NCBI GenBank assembly: GCA_949316235.1
Contig: OX438757.1
Location: 7,930,657-7,994,656 of the forward strand
Source of the DNA: Oegoconia quadripuncta
Lineage: Eukaryota; Arthropoda; Insecta; Lepidoptera; Autostichidae
Direction of reading: 5' to 3'
Length of the DNA stretch: 64,000 nucleotides
The position numbers were made by a program, and so were the translations under genes. Every line of letters starts with the position of its first letter. The stretch's first letter is position 1. The notes beneath the pieces were generated by a model that saw only the letters and a list, made by a program, of their open reading frames with translations, was not told where the DNA came from and ran no database searches. Below, piece by piece: positions 42,750-54,545 of the stretch.

Positions 42750-43205
42750 AAATACATTTCTGTAAAATATCTTCACGAGCAAATGTCAAGCAACAAACTA
42801 TTTTTAGAAAATAAATAGCAGCTATTGGGTAATTTTTAAAAAAACTTATGCGACGCAATGAAATTAACAATGGAATTTTTTATTTAATATACGATCTTTA
42901 ACTTAATACCTACACGGATTCTTAGAAAAAGAAAACCCTAAAAATTTTCGAGCAATTTGAAGGTTTCCATAGCAATGTAATAAACAAAGTTTTGTTTTGA
43001 AATTTTGACAAATTTCAAAAGGTTCATTTGTATTGCACTGATAAATCAAAATTTCAAATTCATTTGATGTATTTTTCTTTTTGAAGTCTGGTTATCATAG
43101 TAGGTACTTATAGGACATCCTTATTGCAAATATTTTTATTTTAATAGGTTCGTTACTGTTTCTTTAGCTCTATTCTTCAAGTCTGCGCGATCATCAGTGA
43201 CTTTA
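42750..43205. other. AT-rich stretch, nothing recognised
   Basis: A small stem GAAATTTTGACAAATTTC near 43000 is the only structure noted. Confidence 0.35.
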
Positions 43206-43207
43206 TA

Positions 43208-43528
43208 TTTTTTTTTATGCACGAGGTGCACGTAGCTCTTGACCTCAATCACACCTGCAGTTAAGTGAATATGAGGCCGAAGGTGGAAGCGTACTGACCC
43301 GGAAACAGGGGGATTAGCTATCTTATCTCTGACCGAAACACAACAATGCTATTAACATTGCTGTTTGGCAGCAGACTTTAAATAAAATGGTGGTAGCTAG
43401 CCAGCCGGACATGTAAAATGCCCTACCACCAATCAAACCTAGTACTAAACATGTACTCCGCTGTGAATCGAACCCGCGACCTCCGGTTCGTAATCCCTAT
43501 GTTGTTTACATTGAGCCACGGAGGCGGC
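43208..43528 (-). mobile_element. SINE-C, full length
   Basis: From the T-run and GACCTCAATCACACCTGCAG at the left to GAATCGAACCCGCGACCTCC (B box) and GAGCCACGGAGGCGG (head) at the right. A small deletion lies in the GGAAACAGGGGGATTAG joint. Both promoter boxes are present. Confidence 0.85.
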
Positions 43529-43529
43529 G

Positions 43530-44130
43530 TATCATGTATTACTATTAAACTTTCTTACACACGAAATTACTAAACGTAGAGCCTAGGTACAAAAACCGTA
43601 GCAAACGTCTACGGGCTTCTACAACAATTTGCATAATCTCAGTTCATGTGTAGCATTTAGTACACTGACTTCTTAAATTCAGCGTAAAACCGAAGTCTAG
43701 AGAAGGCAGACCGTAAATCGCGTCGTCCCGCTGTGGAAATCACATATTCAAACAAACGTCAAGCCTCCAGTGCATTTCCCCGCGCTTCCTTCTTTAGAGC
43801 GGAGGAATGAATTGAATGAATGCAAATCTCCTACGATTCTTCAGCCTCGTTTCACCGCAAATTCTTTTACAGATATTGTGATTTTATTTTGTTCTGGTTA
43901 GATTGTAGTTACAGGTCTAAGTTGTTAGGTTCGGTCGATTGGAAACGGTAGATATTTCCCGACACCGCAGCTTTATCTTACTCTTCATAAGATTTTTTTT
44001 ACAATGCCCATTGAAAAGCTAAAAGCGCAGATTTATTTAACTCTCAACACAAAGAGATGACTGTTTTATGTATGAATGGTCCTATTTGAGCGCAGTTTTT
44101 TTATATTTAAGATTAAACTAGGGGAAAGGT
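43530..44130. other. unique stretch, nothing recognised
   Basis: A CpG-richer part at 43690-43830 has no coding support. Confidence 0.3.
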
Positions 44131-44460
44131 TACTTTTGTGCTCTGATCTATTAATCATATGCTATGTTGAACTATGTCTGATGGAAATAGCTTAACCGAT
44201 TTTGATGATATCTAGCTTTTAACACAGTTGGTTAGATTGTCTGGGTGATACAATCTTGGTCGGCGATATTCTAAATTTTCAATTTACACATATATTTCAA
44301 TTTCATATTTTATTTTTATTATATTATATTACTATTACATTATATTATTATTATATTACCAGCCACGGTTTGCCACAATTTGTATTCCCGCGAGAATTAC
44401 TTGATATTTCGGGATGAATAGATAGAATATTTAGCGAGAGCAGGTTATTTAGCGTGCGAG
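44130..44460 (-). mobile_element. decayed Helitron-like fragments
   Basis: TTAACCGATTTTGATGATAT (44193) and AACACAGTTGGTTAGATTG (44221), and then ACCAGCCACGGTTTGCC (44358) with TATTCCCGCGAGAATTAC, belong to the Helitron-like group of this window. No intact ends; strand is set by the CGGTTTGCC end. Confidence 0.4.
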
Positions 44461-44750
44461 AATTTATTCGGGCGTTTTAGAGCTAAAAACTGAAATTAAC
44501 TGTAGAGAAATCAATATTCCTTCTATGTTTCAAGCAATGTAAATATGAAGTTTTTCTATACAAATTTCATACCCTATTTTTATTAAAGTTCAAATTTATT
44601 TGTGTTCTACATTATTTATTCTACATTTCAAGTAAATCGACTTAATGTTAATGTTTAATCTACAAATTTTTATAATCTTCGGGAAATTATTTTGTGAAAT
44701 TGAAAGACTTATTAATGCCATTGTAGTAAGCTAAATGTCAAATAAAACAA

Positions 44751-44963
44751 CTATTATTATTATTATTAAGATGGGCACTGCTGGGCAAAGGCCTCCCTCA
44801 TCTGTTTCCAGTCGTTTTTGTTCTTGGCAAGCACAAACCATCCCTTATTAAAACTGTCAAGCTCGTCTCTCCACCGTTTTCGCGGTCTGCCACGTTTGCG
44901 TCTGGCGGTTGTAGGAGTAGTGGACGCATTTGCCCACAACAACAATTTGCCCCAATAAAGCAA
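44751..44963 (-). pseudogene. RTE-like LINE C-terminus, AAT-repeat tail
   Basis: The minus frame 44963-44766 encodes RRKRGRPRKRWRDELDSFNK, then KNDWKQMREAFAQQCPS and a stop that runs directly into AATAATAAT repeats (minus strand). GRPRKRWRDEL and EAFAQQ are the hallmark end of RTE-related polyproteins, and the near absence of a 3' UTR is characteristic. Only the last 45 or so codons are recognisable; upstream has decayed. Well preserved, hence rather young. Confidence 0.75.
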
Positions 44964-44964
44964 C

Positions 44965-45465
44965 TAAAGTATAAAAATTATTAATAAACTCTCTTTCTGT
45001 AATTTACATTCTTTCAAAAAATCTTACTTATTTCTCGTCGTGAGAAATCTACTATCCAAATTTCGACGTTGATTAGTTAGTCAAGTCCTCTGTCTTTCTG
45101 TATGAGTATGATGAATTAACATGACTAGTATAAAGTATGATTACTTTGACTTAATTAAGAAAACACGAACAACTTATTTAATATTTTTGTTTTATTAATT
45201 TTTTACGTCTTTTGCAAGCAGTGAGAAATAAGTAGGTTCCATATTATTAACCTATCATTATTATATGCACTCAATAAGAAGATAAAAAAATATAAATGAA
45301 ATATTCAAACAATAACTTTAAATCTCTAAAATGGGAAAGATTGTTGGAATTATAAAAATTCAGATCTTTGAGGTGACATATGTGTATATGTATACAAGTA
45401 AACGTAATATAAACATATTTAATGATTTATTTATCTTAAATGATTTATTTATCTTAAATAATAAA
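44965..45465. other. AT-rich stretch, nothing recognised
   Basis: No supported feature. Confidence 0.35.
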
Positions 45466-45650
45466 TAATAAATTTCTTTATTTAGCTCTCCACTTAGTAA
45501 GTAGGTAGGTATTACAATACATTTGGCAGTTATATAATTAAGAGGTACTGTACTAATGGAGACTGGTGCCTGGGATAGGCGCGAGCCTGTGTTCCAGGTT
45601 CACCAGATCCCCAGCTGTAGTTCCCAGATGTCTAGTATCTATAGTTAATT
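45466..45650 (-). mobile_element. unnamed retroposon 3' end
   Basis: On the minus strand the phrases CCCAGGCACCAGTCTCC and GGGGATCTGGTGAACCTGG are followed by AAATAAAGAAATTTATTATT. A diverged relative lies at 62860-62950 (ACTGGTGCCTG, CAGGTCACCCGGCCCCCCAG). Confidence 0.4.
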
Positions 45651-45796
45651 ACAGTATTGTAGAAATAGAGATTGATTACAAAGGAGCTGGAATGTATTTT
45701 TTCATATAATAAAAGAAGATAGTGGAATCTTAATTAGTTACAAAATTTAGTAAGTAAACTAGGGTACAAAAACAAGTAAGATTTATCTATCTATGA

Positions 45797-45855
45797 TGTG
45801 TGTGTGTGTGTGTGTGTGTGTGAGTGTGTGTGCGTGCGTGCGTGCGTGTACGTGT
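45797..45855. repeat. compound GT / GTGC microsatellite
   Basis: About 13 GT units, then GAGTGTGTGTGC and five CGTG-type units. Confidence 0.9.
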
Positions 45856-46170
45856 AAATGTGTTTTCTTGCCCGCCCAGCCCTACGATATTCAACTTGGG
45901 ATCACTGTAATTAGTACGTGGACGGACAAGCAGAGGATGGCGATATTTGTGTGGTTTAGGACATAAGACAAAGGTAAGTACTTACTTAAATAAGTAAACC
46001 TTTAAGATTTTTTTTTTTCAATTAAATACACTGGTTGTTTGCTGGTCATTTCAACAATTATTTATATTAAGAAGAACCATGAATAAACCTCTAAATTTAT
46101 ATACATTAGGATTCGTATTCAATTTTCTTAAAAAGGTTGGCTAAATGTTTTTGTTTGAGCATTTATTTCA

Positions 46171-46268
46171 GAGTAATCGATGATTTATATAAACAATTTC
46201 ATGTATGTTTACGGTGTATTTAATATCCATAACTTTACCTAATTTGGCGTAAGTCTCCGAAACATTAA
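46171..46268 (+). mobile_element. SINE-B tail fragment
   Basis: CAGAGTAATCGATGATTTAT, ATGTATGTTTACGGTGTATT and TTACCTAATTTGGCG follow the SINE-B 3' half with a 15-20 base deletion. Confidence 0.5.
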
Positions 46269-46269
46269 C

Positions 46270-47350
46270 TTTTTCATGGGTATTTGGAAATAACACGTGT
46301 ATTCCCCAGAAATGAGGTGTAAATATCTTTCACTTATTGACTTCTTACAATGAATCGGCTACCCAGAACTGTAGCTTGAAAACCATTGCTCGACGAACAG
46401 AAGGGAAAGTAAGTGGCTATATGCTCTACCGAAAGCCACACAATAACGTAAAGGCCCACGTTCCGGATACGGCGCATATTCTCAGCACAACAACTTTTTA
46501 ATAAAAGGAAGATTACGAAATCGCCTCGTCGCCGCTTACATTTATAGTAGGTGCGAAGAATGTCATATAAGGCGTATATAACTCGCTCGGATACATTTCA
46601 CACCTCGCTACACGCTTTCCCTAAATCTGTTGTCATTTCGACGCGATCCCGTGGAAATAGGGGCAGGAATCCCTCGGATAGTCGCGAGATATTTGGAGCT
46701 ATTTCTCACACGAGTGCCCCCCCTTTTACGTCAACCCCCCCTCACAACAATACCAACTTCACCGTTTAAATATTTCAGTGTATAAAAAGTGAAGTCGTGT
46801 TATCTTGTTACCTGACTTCTCCGGAAATGTTCACACATTTGTTGGAATATGTTTAGATATTTTTACAAGAACAAATGTGACGCATCATGCATGTTACTGG
46901 TACGATGCTGGAAATAGTTATCTGCTCTACTTTTGCTTTATTTTGGTATTTTAAGAAAAAAAAACATTACTAAATATTGAAATAAGTTTAGAAATGGGAA
47001 CTTTTTCATGGAGGTTATAGTAACGGAATCGTTTTTTTCGGAAGTTGTACGCATGTAGTTGTAATGAAATCTCTTTGGTGGTGCGGTTTGTACCTGCCTG
47101 ATTACGTTTAGAAATTATCAGTCAGACATTACAAATAAAATTAGAAAAACCGTATCTCGCCATTTGTCACTTGTTTTTGAACATGGAAAGAAAATAATTA
47201 ATTCTATTTGGAACAAGTACCGAGAAATATCTCGTTTACAATCTTCTGATGACGAGCAATGTAATACTCGAATATGTTTTATTACAAGACAGTGAAAATT
47301 ATTATTATATTAATGGTACGCCATCCTATCTTACCTGTAACTGAAAACGG
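46270..47350. other. unique stretch, GC-richer part 46500-46760
   Basis: A 72-codon plus frame (46551-46769) is serine- and proline-rich without a domain. No repeats identified. Confidence 0.25.
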
Positions 47351-47355
47351 TAAGT

Positions 47356-47950
47356 ATGCTAGTTACTCAGTTTAACACGCAAACACAATCTGTCCACTCA
47401 ATGAGGCGAGCCCACACGACCGCTGTGCTATCGTTTATATCTCCGCGTTCGATTAACAAAGCGCTTAACCCTGCTTGCGCCATTTGTGTTTTCCCGTGCA
47501 GACAAATCGGCAACAATAAAACTCGGCCCTCCTTCACAATGCCCCCACGCATGGCCTGCTTTTAATTTGCCAACGTATATATCCGATCGCGGCCCCGACG
47601 GGATCGCTTAAAAACACTCCCCGGAAAATCCCGGTCGACCCAGAGCCCTCTATTTAGGCGTCCGACTGTTTTTAAAACCCCTATTTTTATTGTGTGTAAA
47701 TTTCGAACGTTTTTATTTACTGTGCGATTTGAAACGGCCGCAATTAAGCCTCGATCGATTACTCATCAAATCTCATCTGATTTTAAGATGATGCGAGAGA
47801 GAAAGTAATTAGAGGCGCGTAGCCTCTCAGGCGTACGATGTTTTGTTGATAATTCAATAATCCGGCCCGAGGCGGATCTCTTTTCACGATGCCTCTTGTC
47901 GTCCCTTGCCGCATCCCGCGCCCCTCGTCGCTCCCCCCGATTCCGATACC
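47356..47950. other. long GC-richer unique island
   Basis: Nearly 600 bases of balanced composition with many CpGs, in contrast to the AT-rich flanks. Frames of 69 (plus) and 61 (minus) codons overlap at 47356-47565 and exclude each other. A pyrimidine tract before GTGCAG (47491-47504) could be an acceptor. CCCCCCATTCC-like and CGATCGATTACTCATC words are present. An exon or regulatory island is possible; neither is shown. Confidence 0.25.
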
Positions 47951-48329
47951 ATTCTTATGTAATCAGTTATCTTGTTTTTTTCATTTCCTACAAAATATTT
48001 AACGATAAAGTTAGCCGAAAGTTATTTTTGTAGCAAATATTGCCTCGATACTAAATAAAGTTAAATTGGCAAAGTTGCAAAGAGGGAGAGGTACAGGTGA
48101 CATCCATTACAATTCTTCAAAAATTATTTTGTAAATTAGGTTAACATGAGCGTTAAGAAGTATGCCCATACAATTTTAACTTAATTTCGTTGTAACTTTA
48201 TTCGCTTTTACTTATTCTTTTTTTGCATCTGCATTGTGTAATTTTTCATGGGAAATCCTGGGTGATAGCGGTACCAATTTGTTACGTTGATGTAAGTGAA
48301 AAATATCGTCGTTGCAGGCAGGTGGGGGC

Positions 48330-48480
48330 TCGGAGTGTACACCGCCGCATAACCGCACACTACGTGGGGAAATGGAACAATTAATTAAATTAGCACTTAA
48401 ATGTATGCTCACAGCGAGCGGGCGCGGCGCGTTACGCGATGTAGCGAGCCACGCAAGCGCGCTTATTAAAAACTATTTGT
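48330..48480. promoter_or_regulatory. GC-rich block beside AATTAATTAAATTA
   Basis: ACAATTAATTAAATTAGCAC is flanked by GGGGGCTCGGAGTG on one side and GCGAGCGGGCGCGGCGCG on the other. A clustered homeodomain-core word inside CpG-rich DNA is enhancer-like; function is inferred. Confidence 0.2.
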
Positions 48481-48484
48481 CTTT

Positions 48485-49530
48485 TAAATAGTACAATGTG
48501 GTTAAACTCTTTTATAGTTTCCAATTTATTTACAAAGAATATCCAGGGAACTTATTAAAATGTTTTGTCAAGTTGGACTTACGGAGTACTTATTGTAGCG
48601 TTAAGAGGGTTTAATTCGTATATTATAATGGAAGGATTTAATTTCGAAAATTTAACTTGTGTATTGATTTAAAAAAGAATTGGAGGAGGGATAATTTCAA
48701 GTTTTGACTAAACAAGGAGGTCTGGAAAAGGGAAAGAGGTACAAGGTAAAACGGGAATGGTGGTGCTCGGGGGCAGCACGAATACTGAAGATCTTGTGGA
48801 GCAGAGCAGAGAGCAGAGCAGGATATACACATTAGAGCCGAGATTATTATTTTTTATCAAGATATTCTCGACTCGCACTTTGATATTATTTATGGGGGAG
48901 AAGCAATCATTAATAGGTAACTGTAAATTAAAAGCTTTGAAAACCCCCGAATGACTACTATATCATTCATACATACCAAACAACTGTGGCAAAGCACAGA
49001 AAATATCTTCGAAACAGCTTAACCAATTTTCATGAAACATGATTAATAATCTGTCGTTTTAATATAAAAATCAAATTGGACCATGTCTTACGACATACAT
49101 CCAGACAAAGACTGGACACACAAAATAAGCAACGCCGTCAAACACAAACCCACCGTTTTTCAACGCAGGTTAGAAAATTAATTGATCTAGATAGACCTTC
49201 TCCTTAGCCTTCATCATAAACATTAATAATATTTAGGGAATAGCTCACGTAACCATCACTTTACTAATGTGTTAATGGACTACATAGCGCCGGAGTGGTT
49301 CTTAACAAATGGCTTTATAGCTTGTTGTATTGCGACTCATTAGTCGATTGCCGTCCGGTGAATTAATTACTGTGAATAGTCGTTTTAACGTTACCTGGCC
49401 ATTGACCGAGCTTTTGTGTTTTAGCTTAATCAAATCTTGATAGTTCTTTGTTTTAAGGTTGTGTATGTAATAGCAATTAGTTAATACAAGGAGTTTTTAA
49501 ATCTCTACTTTTATAGGTACTCTACTTATA
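48485..49530. other. mostly unique; Helitron-like scrap 48995-49150
   Basis: AACAGCTTAACCAATTTTCA (49013) and ATCCAGACAAAGACTGGACA (49110) match the Helitron-like group. The part 49265-49450 is GC-richer with GAATTAATTACTGTG. No gene supported. Confidence 0.3.
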
Positions 49531-49544
49531 ACGCTGCGCTACAA

Positions 49545-49664
49545 ACAGTCTCGGACATAGCGCCATCTAGTTCTACACTAGACTTATATTATGGATGCCA
49601 CATGGTTAATATAACTACACAATTTTTTATTATAATATATACACATTATAAATAACTAGTCTAA
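49545..49664 (-). mobile_element. SINE-A tail, cut by a Helitron
   Basis: ATAGCGCCATCTAGTTCTAC and CTAGACTTATATTATGGATG then the AT-rich middle are the reverse of the SINE-A 3' half. It stops at the Helitron boundary at 49664/49665, and its continuation is not seen beyond 50066. Confidence 0.6.
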
Positions 49665-49897
49665 TCTACCTAATATTATAAATGCGAAATTTGGATGTTT
49701 GATTGTTTATTTTCGTTTGTTTGTTGCTCAATGAAACGGGCTTGGATGAAATTTGGTAAATAGATAGAACATACCTTCGATAAAAAAATAGGATATCTTT
49801 CATCACGATAAAGTGAATAGTTTCCTCGGCATAAACAAATTACACATTACCGTGATAACATTATTACACGCAGGCGAAGCCGCGGGCGAAAAGCTAG
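49665..49897 (+). mobile_element. short Helitron, complete ends
   Basis: A|TCTACCTAATATTATAAATG ... GGCGAAGCCGCGGGCGAAAA then GCTAG|T, 233 bases. Internal phrase GCTTGGATGAAATTTGGTAA is typical. Intact A/T target site. Confidence 0.85.
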
Positions 49898-49907
49898 TCA
49901 TATAAAA

Positions 49908-50066
49908 CTAGCTTCTCACCCGCGGCTTTGCATGCGTTGAATAATCCAAGGTATATTCTACCTATATACCAAATTTCATCCAAATAAGTTCATCCGTTTC
50001 AACGTGATTGAGCAACAAACAAATAAAACAAACACCCAAACTTTCGCATTTATAATATTAGTTAGA
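49908..50066 (-). mobile_element. short Helitron, tail to tail with its neighbour
   Basis: A|CTAGCTTCTCACCCGCGGCT at the left is the CTAG end in minus orientation. ACTTTCGCATTTATAATATT then AGTTAGA at the right is the TC end. At about 159 bases it is shorter than its relatives through an internal deletion. Ten bases separate it from the CTAG of the plus-strand copy. Confidence 0.75.
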
Positions 50067-50069
50067 GAC

Positions 50070-50460
50070 CTACTTAAAGATACTTCTTGGTAAACCCTCG
50101 ATCACATGGCAACCGCAGAATTTCCGACAGCAAACAGTTGCAATTCTCTAGTACGTAACGAGGGGACTATTTTCCGACCCAATCATCCACTCGAGACGTT
50201 TCCGTTGTCTGCGGCCCGAGCGATTGCTCTCGAACGATTCATATCGGCTTCGCGGCCGCAAATCTATCGACTTTTAGAATAAGCACTTACATTGAAAAAT
50301 GTTGTATCTACTTGAAATAAAACAATAAATGAACGATTTTTGTAATAAAGAAAGAGCTCTACCTACAAGAACTTTGCTCTTAAATATGAAGAAGAAAAAA
50401 TAAATTTGGAAAACCTGTGGTTGTGCGAGCCGGACTGTATCAATATTATTTTTAACCTCA
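50070..50460. other. unique stretch; CpG-richer part 50150-50275
   Basis: No coding support. Nothing else recognised. Confidence 0.25.
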
Positions 50461-50469
50461 TCATCTTAC

Positions 50470-50775
50470 ACGTCACAACTATTGGGGCACAGCCTCCACT
50501 CACTGGAAGAGGGCGGGCTCAATGCGAATTGATGTATTTGTGTCAGACTAGTAGCCACCTGCCAGTCAGTGTTTTTAAACCGCCCCTTCAGGCCACCGAC
50601 TTTTTTAACGACTGTCTTCAATTGAAAATAACCGGTCCGACTGTAACATGGCCTTTGAAGCACGGAAACACTCGTATTCAAATTCCACTAGTGGTCACCC
50701 ATCCAAGGACATACCCCGCCAGACATTGCTCAAGTTCGTTAACCGCAAACGGTAGCGAAAGCAACACGAGACGTT
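50470..50775. mobile_element. repeat D, fullest copy
   Basis: CACAACTATTGGGGCACAGC, AGACTAGTAGCCACCTGCCA, CCCCTTCAGGCCACCGACTT, AGTGGTCACCCATCCAAGGA and CGTTAACCGCAAACGGTAGC run in the same order as at 24806. The 144-codon frame over it is not coding, since the other copy does not keep the frame. Confidence 0.65.
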
Positions 50776-50779
50776 TTAA

Positions 50780-52174
50780 CCTAATTCAAAATAATAAAAA
50801 AAAACCAAAGAATGGATTTCTCAATTACTCGAATAGGTGAGTATTTTAGTGATCCGGACCAAAAATGGCAAAACGGAACACTTATGGAATTACCTCGGAG
50901 CTTGTCTGTCAGTTTGTCACCGTCATTTATTTCAGAAAATATATGACAAACCTTTACAAATGACATTTGGTAAATATTGTAAAAATGGTGGCCCAAATAA
51001 AGTCTTGTCTAAATTTTTTAGCGGATAAAAAATCGGAAGTCGATAGCTTACCTATCTCTAATATAATAGTTTCGAAAAAAAATTTGTGAATATTGAAATT
51101 AAGATGTAAATTGAAGGACTTTGAATACAGGATAGAAAGCTAGTTGACGAACTTTGTTTTGCGTTATGTTTATTTATTAGAATAAATATAAACTTAAGAT
51201 AAACTTAGTTTGTGGCTATATAACTTTGTTGATTCGTTGATGTTAAGCTTGCTTCAATATTTCACCCTCAAGTAAGGCCCTTTGTCCCTCAATTTTTTTG
51301 ATAGATTTGTATGAAACCAGATAAAAATAAATTTAACCCTCGTGTGAGTTAATAGTGCAAGTGGTAGACCCACGGTTAAACCGAGCCGGTGGTTGCAGTG
51401 CCCTGAAATCTCAAACTTGTTTTTCTGATAAAGACCTTTCAGATTAAGATAATGATTCTCCGTTTGCCGACAAACTCGTGTGGAGCTCTTATTACTCTAT
51501 GTAAATATCTACTCGTCATTGGAATGAATATTAGATTTTCCTATTAGAACAGAAAAATGATTGGAGATGGGATTCGGTTCTTATTATTTTATCACTTCAA
51601 CAAATACATAAAACGTTAAACAAATTGCTTATGTAACGATTTTTGAAATATTATAGCTGAATATCATAATTTATCTGCTAAGTATTTAAGAGAAAGATTA
51701 ACCATAATTAAGTTTGATTCTTCATTTGTCATATCACAATAATTAATAAGTGTAGTAAGTACGGCTATTTACTGGTTAAGTGTGAATAAATAAATCTCAT
51801 AGTAGCTTTTCTGGCGTCGACTCCGCGGCTCAGTCCATCCCTGTTCAGTTGTTGAGGGGCGTCGAGTTTCCCCTATTGATTACCCAAAAAGCGGAAAATA
51901 AAATTGTGTGCCCCGGCTCTACCGAAATACAATACAGCGGTCGATATGGCACCAAACCCGCGTTTATCACAAATATTATACAGCCTGCCCACTATCCTAG
52001 TTTGTGGGACCACTTATTTTGATTAAATTGGACTTCCACTGGGATTTACAAAACCTGAATTTTATGAAGTGCATTTGTTTGTTAGGAAAAACTGGACAGA
52101 TAAATATCTTTTGTATGTTTCAAATCAGTTTCATGGTTTAATCCTGTGTTTTTGGAAGGTTATTCCTATAATTA
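50780..52174. other. unique stretch; GC-richer patches near 51380 and 51830-51990
   Basis: No gene, repeat or decisive motif seen. The patch near 51830-51990 has CpGs and no long frame. Confidence 0.3.
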
Positions 52175-52498
52175 CCGCCTCCGTGGCTTAATGTAAACAA
52201 CATAGGGTTTATCTTTATATATTTAGGTCACGGGTTCGATCCCCAGAGGGGTACATGTTTAGTACTCGGTTTGGTTGGTGGTAGGGCATTTTAAATGTCC
52301 GCCTGGCTAGCTACCACCATCTTATCTAAATCTGCCGCCAAACAGCAATGTTAATAGCATTGTTGTGTTGCGGTTGTCAGAGATAAGATAGCCAGTTCCC
52401 CAAATATGATGGGGTTTCTGGGTCAGCACGCGTCCACCTTCGGCCTTATCTTTACTTAACATCAGGTGTGATTGAGGTCAATTGCTTACCCATTGTTC
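52175..52498 (+). mobile_element. SINE-C, B-box region altered
   Basis: Nearly full length, but between GGGTTTA and GGTCACGGGTTCGATCCCCA the usual CGAATCGGA is replaced by AT-rich bases; the B box GGTTCGATCCC itself remains. The terminal A-run is lost. Confidence 0.8.
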
Positions 52499-52911
52499 AG
52501 AGTGGACCCTCATTAAATGGGGCTCCACGGTAGATAGTGTCACAAGAATACCTAACACAGCCGAGCCGACCCGCTGGGAACAGCACAATTTTCTATAAAA
52601 ACGGAAAAGCCCGCCATACAAAATGATTCTGCTAGGCATTTAACTGAAGGGCTAATTTAACAATTCAATAGAAAAAAGCTGCATACCATAAACTTCTTGC
52701 ACGTTCGTCGTACATAATATAATTAAAGAAAATGTACCTAGTTAAGATTTTTTTAAACAAATTAGTAATACTTTGTCGAAATTATTGCCATCACTAAAAT
52801 GCGTATGTGCATGTGTGTCTATTTATGTGTCTGTGGGTGTGTGGGTATGTAGTGTACTTATATCAATACAAAATTGCTCTAAGAAGTTTATGAAAAAAAA
52901 AGCTTTTGTTT

Positions 52912-53080
52912 AGCGTTCGATTGGTTTACAAGTACATAGTGATCCTGCCATGAAAACCAACGGTTTCTGGGTTCGCATACCGCAAATGGTAAATGTTTGT
53001 GTGATGTATATGAACATTAATTCCCTACGTGGATATATATATTTATATATGGTTATCCATCCTTTGCCTAGTTTGGGTAT
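52912..53080 (+). mobile_element. SINE-B, 3' truncated
   Basis: Head GCGTTCGATTGGTTTACAAG, B-box region GGGTTCGCATACCGC, then GTGTGATGTATATGAACATT and CCTTTGCCTAGTTTGGGTAT, where it is cut and joined to a LINE tail. Confidence 0.7.
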
Positions 53081-53082
53081 AA

Positions 53083-53170
53083 AGAGTTGGGGTGCATGAG
53101 TGTAACCACATCGTCACTTTCCATCAGGTGAAATTGTGGTGAAACACGTATCGGTCATTCAAAAAAAAAG
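53083..53170 (+). mobile_element. LINE 3' end, family F
   Basis: CATCGTCACTTTCCATCAGG, TGAAATTGTGGTGAAACACG and TATCGGTCATTC before an A-run match the tails at 31168 and (reverse) 39905. Confidence 0.65.
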
Positions 53171-53174
53171 TTAT

Positions 53175-53755
53175 ATATTTTTTTAAGGCTGCCGAAAATA
53201 TTTTATTGAAACATCGAAAAACTCAGTTTAAATTTCTTAAATTAAAGTCAATTTATATTGTATCTACATACAATATAAATGGGAAAACTTAGAAATTTTA
53301 ATACTTTAATTTACCTATGGATAACAAAGATAATACCAGCATAAATGGTATGAATCTACTTGTTTAGCCAAAGGTAGGTATATATAGTCTACGCCGTTTC
53401 GAGCCTGCAAACTTCACCGCGCCGCCGCTCTGCCGCAATCTTTATCGAATAAAACAGTTTAGCAACCGCAGCCGCCAGCCTCTATTATCTATTTATGAAC
53501 AAATTTAAATACAACAGAATTGCCCCCGGAGACGCCACGTACTCGTTTAGCTTACAAATTCAAAAGGAAACTTAGTTTCGCTTTGCTTATCAATTATTAA
53601 GCTATCATGCAACTGCTGTTGCTGTGAATGGTATCACGAAGCCTTAAGTACACAAGATGTCCAGGTATGGACTTTCGCCCTCAAAGGGCCATAAAATACT
53701 ATCATTTCTACGACAATAAGTCTTATTTGAGGGCATAGTCTAGAGACTATAGTCT
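53175..53755. other. unique stretch, CpG-richer 53400-53560
   Basis: CGCGCCGCCGCTCTGCCGCA starts a GC-rich part; no frame or repeat supports a gene. Confidence 0.25.
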
Positions 53756-53759
53756 AGCG

Positions 53760-53821
53760 AACATAGGCTGCTTCCGCGGGAATCATATTAGCATATGATT
53801 CCCGCGGAAGCAGCCTATGTT
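53760..53821. repeat. 29-bp perfect palindrome with 4-base loop
   Basis: Arms 53760-53788 and 53793-53821 are exact reverse complements (core GCTGCTTCCGCGGGAATCAT), with loop TAGC. The right arm and the next 46 bases form an inverted pair with 54619-54691. Confidence 0.9.
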
Positions 53822-53867
53822 TCAAAATTCCATGAATGCTGTTTTTCTTATTTACAAAAGAATGTTT
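53793..53867. repeat. left member of a 75-bp dispersed inverted pair
   Basis: Its reverse complement, AAACATTCTTTTGTAAATAA to CCGCGGGAATCATAT, recurs at 54619-54691 with about five substitutions and a 2-base gap. Confidence 0.8.
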
Positions 53868-53869
53868 AA

Positions 53870-54545
53870 ATCCACAAGCGGTGATATTGAAATCTCTGGA
53901 TTTATACACCTCACGAATCTTCGGCGCATTTCAGATAAGTAAACAATCATTCATTTTTAATTTATTTTGTTTTTTGGTTGTATTTGTTTTCTAATTTACT
54001 GCGAGAATTGAATAACTCATGTGCAGATGTATTAAGCCTATAGATTGTATTACCCAAAAATAACCGTAAAAGTGACACCCGTCGGTTTTGCATCGGGAGT
54101 TTAAAACTGAGATAAAGACGAGATTGTCATTGCGTAAATAGGGAAAGAACTATCAAATAAATATTAAAACAAACTTAACTCACCCTTCAGGTGTTGAGGG
54201 AACCGCGAAATACTTGAAATTAGTTTCGCGGAACTGGAGGCTGAAACGTGGAAGTAATATTTTGCTCATAATAATAATAGAAGCGACACGGGAGCGGAGT
54301 CGGGGGTTCCGGATTTATTTGGTTTTTATTACGGTTTTACGGGCCCCTAACAGCGTGTTATGTTACGTACTACCCACCGCGTTATAATGATATATTATAT
54401 TTATATTATAAGTGTTACTATGATACGTAAAGGTTTGTTACTTCCTCAAATATTAACGTCAGATACAACGAATGGATACCACTTGCATAGCAATTACGAT
54501 TATATTTTGGAATAACTTTTCTGATTACAATTAAGTATATAGATA
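53870..54545. other. unique stretch, nothing recognised
   Basis: A GC-richer part at 54190-54310 has no coding support. Confidence 0.3.

Noticed and set aside
45797..45855. Z-DNA or regulatory element
   Set aside because: A GT/GTGC microsatellite is sufficient explanation.
50406..50840. 144-codon open frame as a gene
   Set aside because: It crosses repeat D, and the other repeat-D copy at 24806 does not keep the frame.
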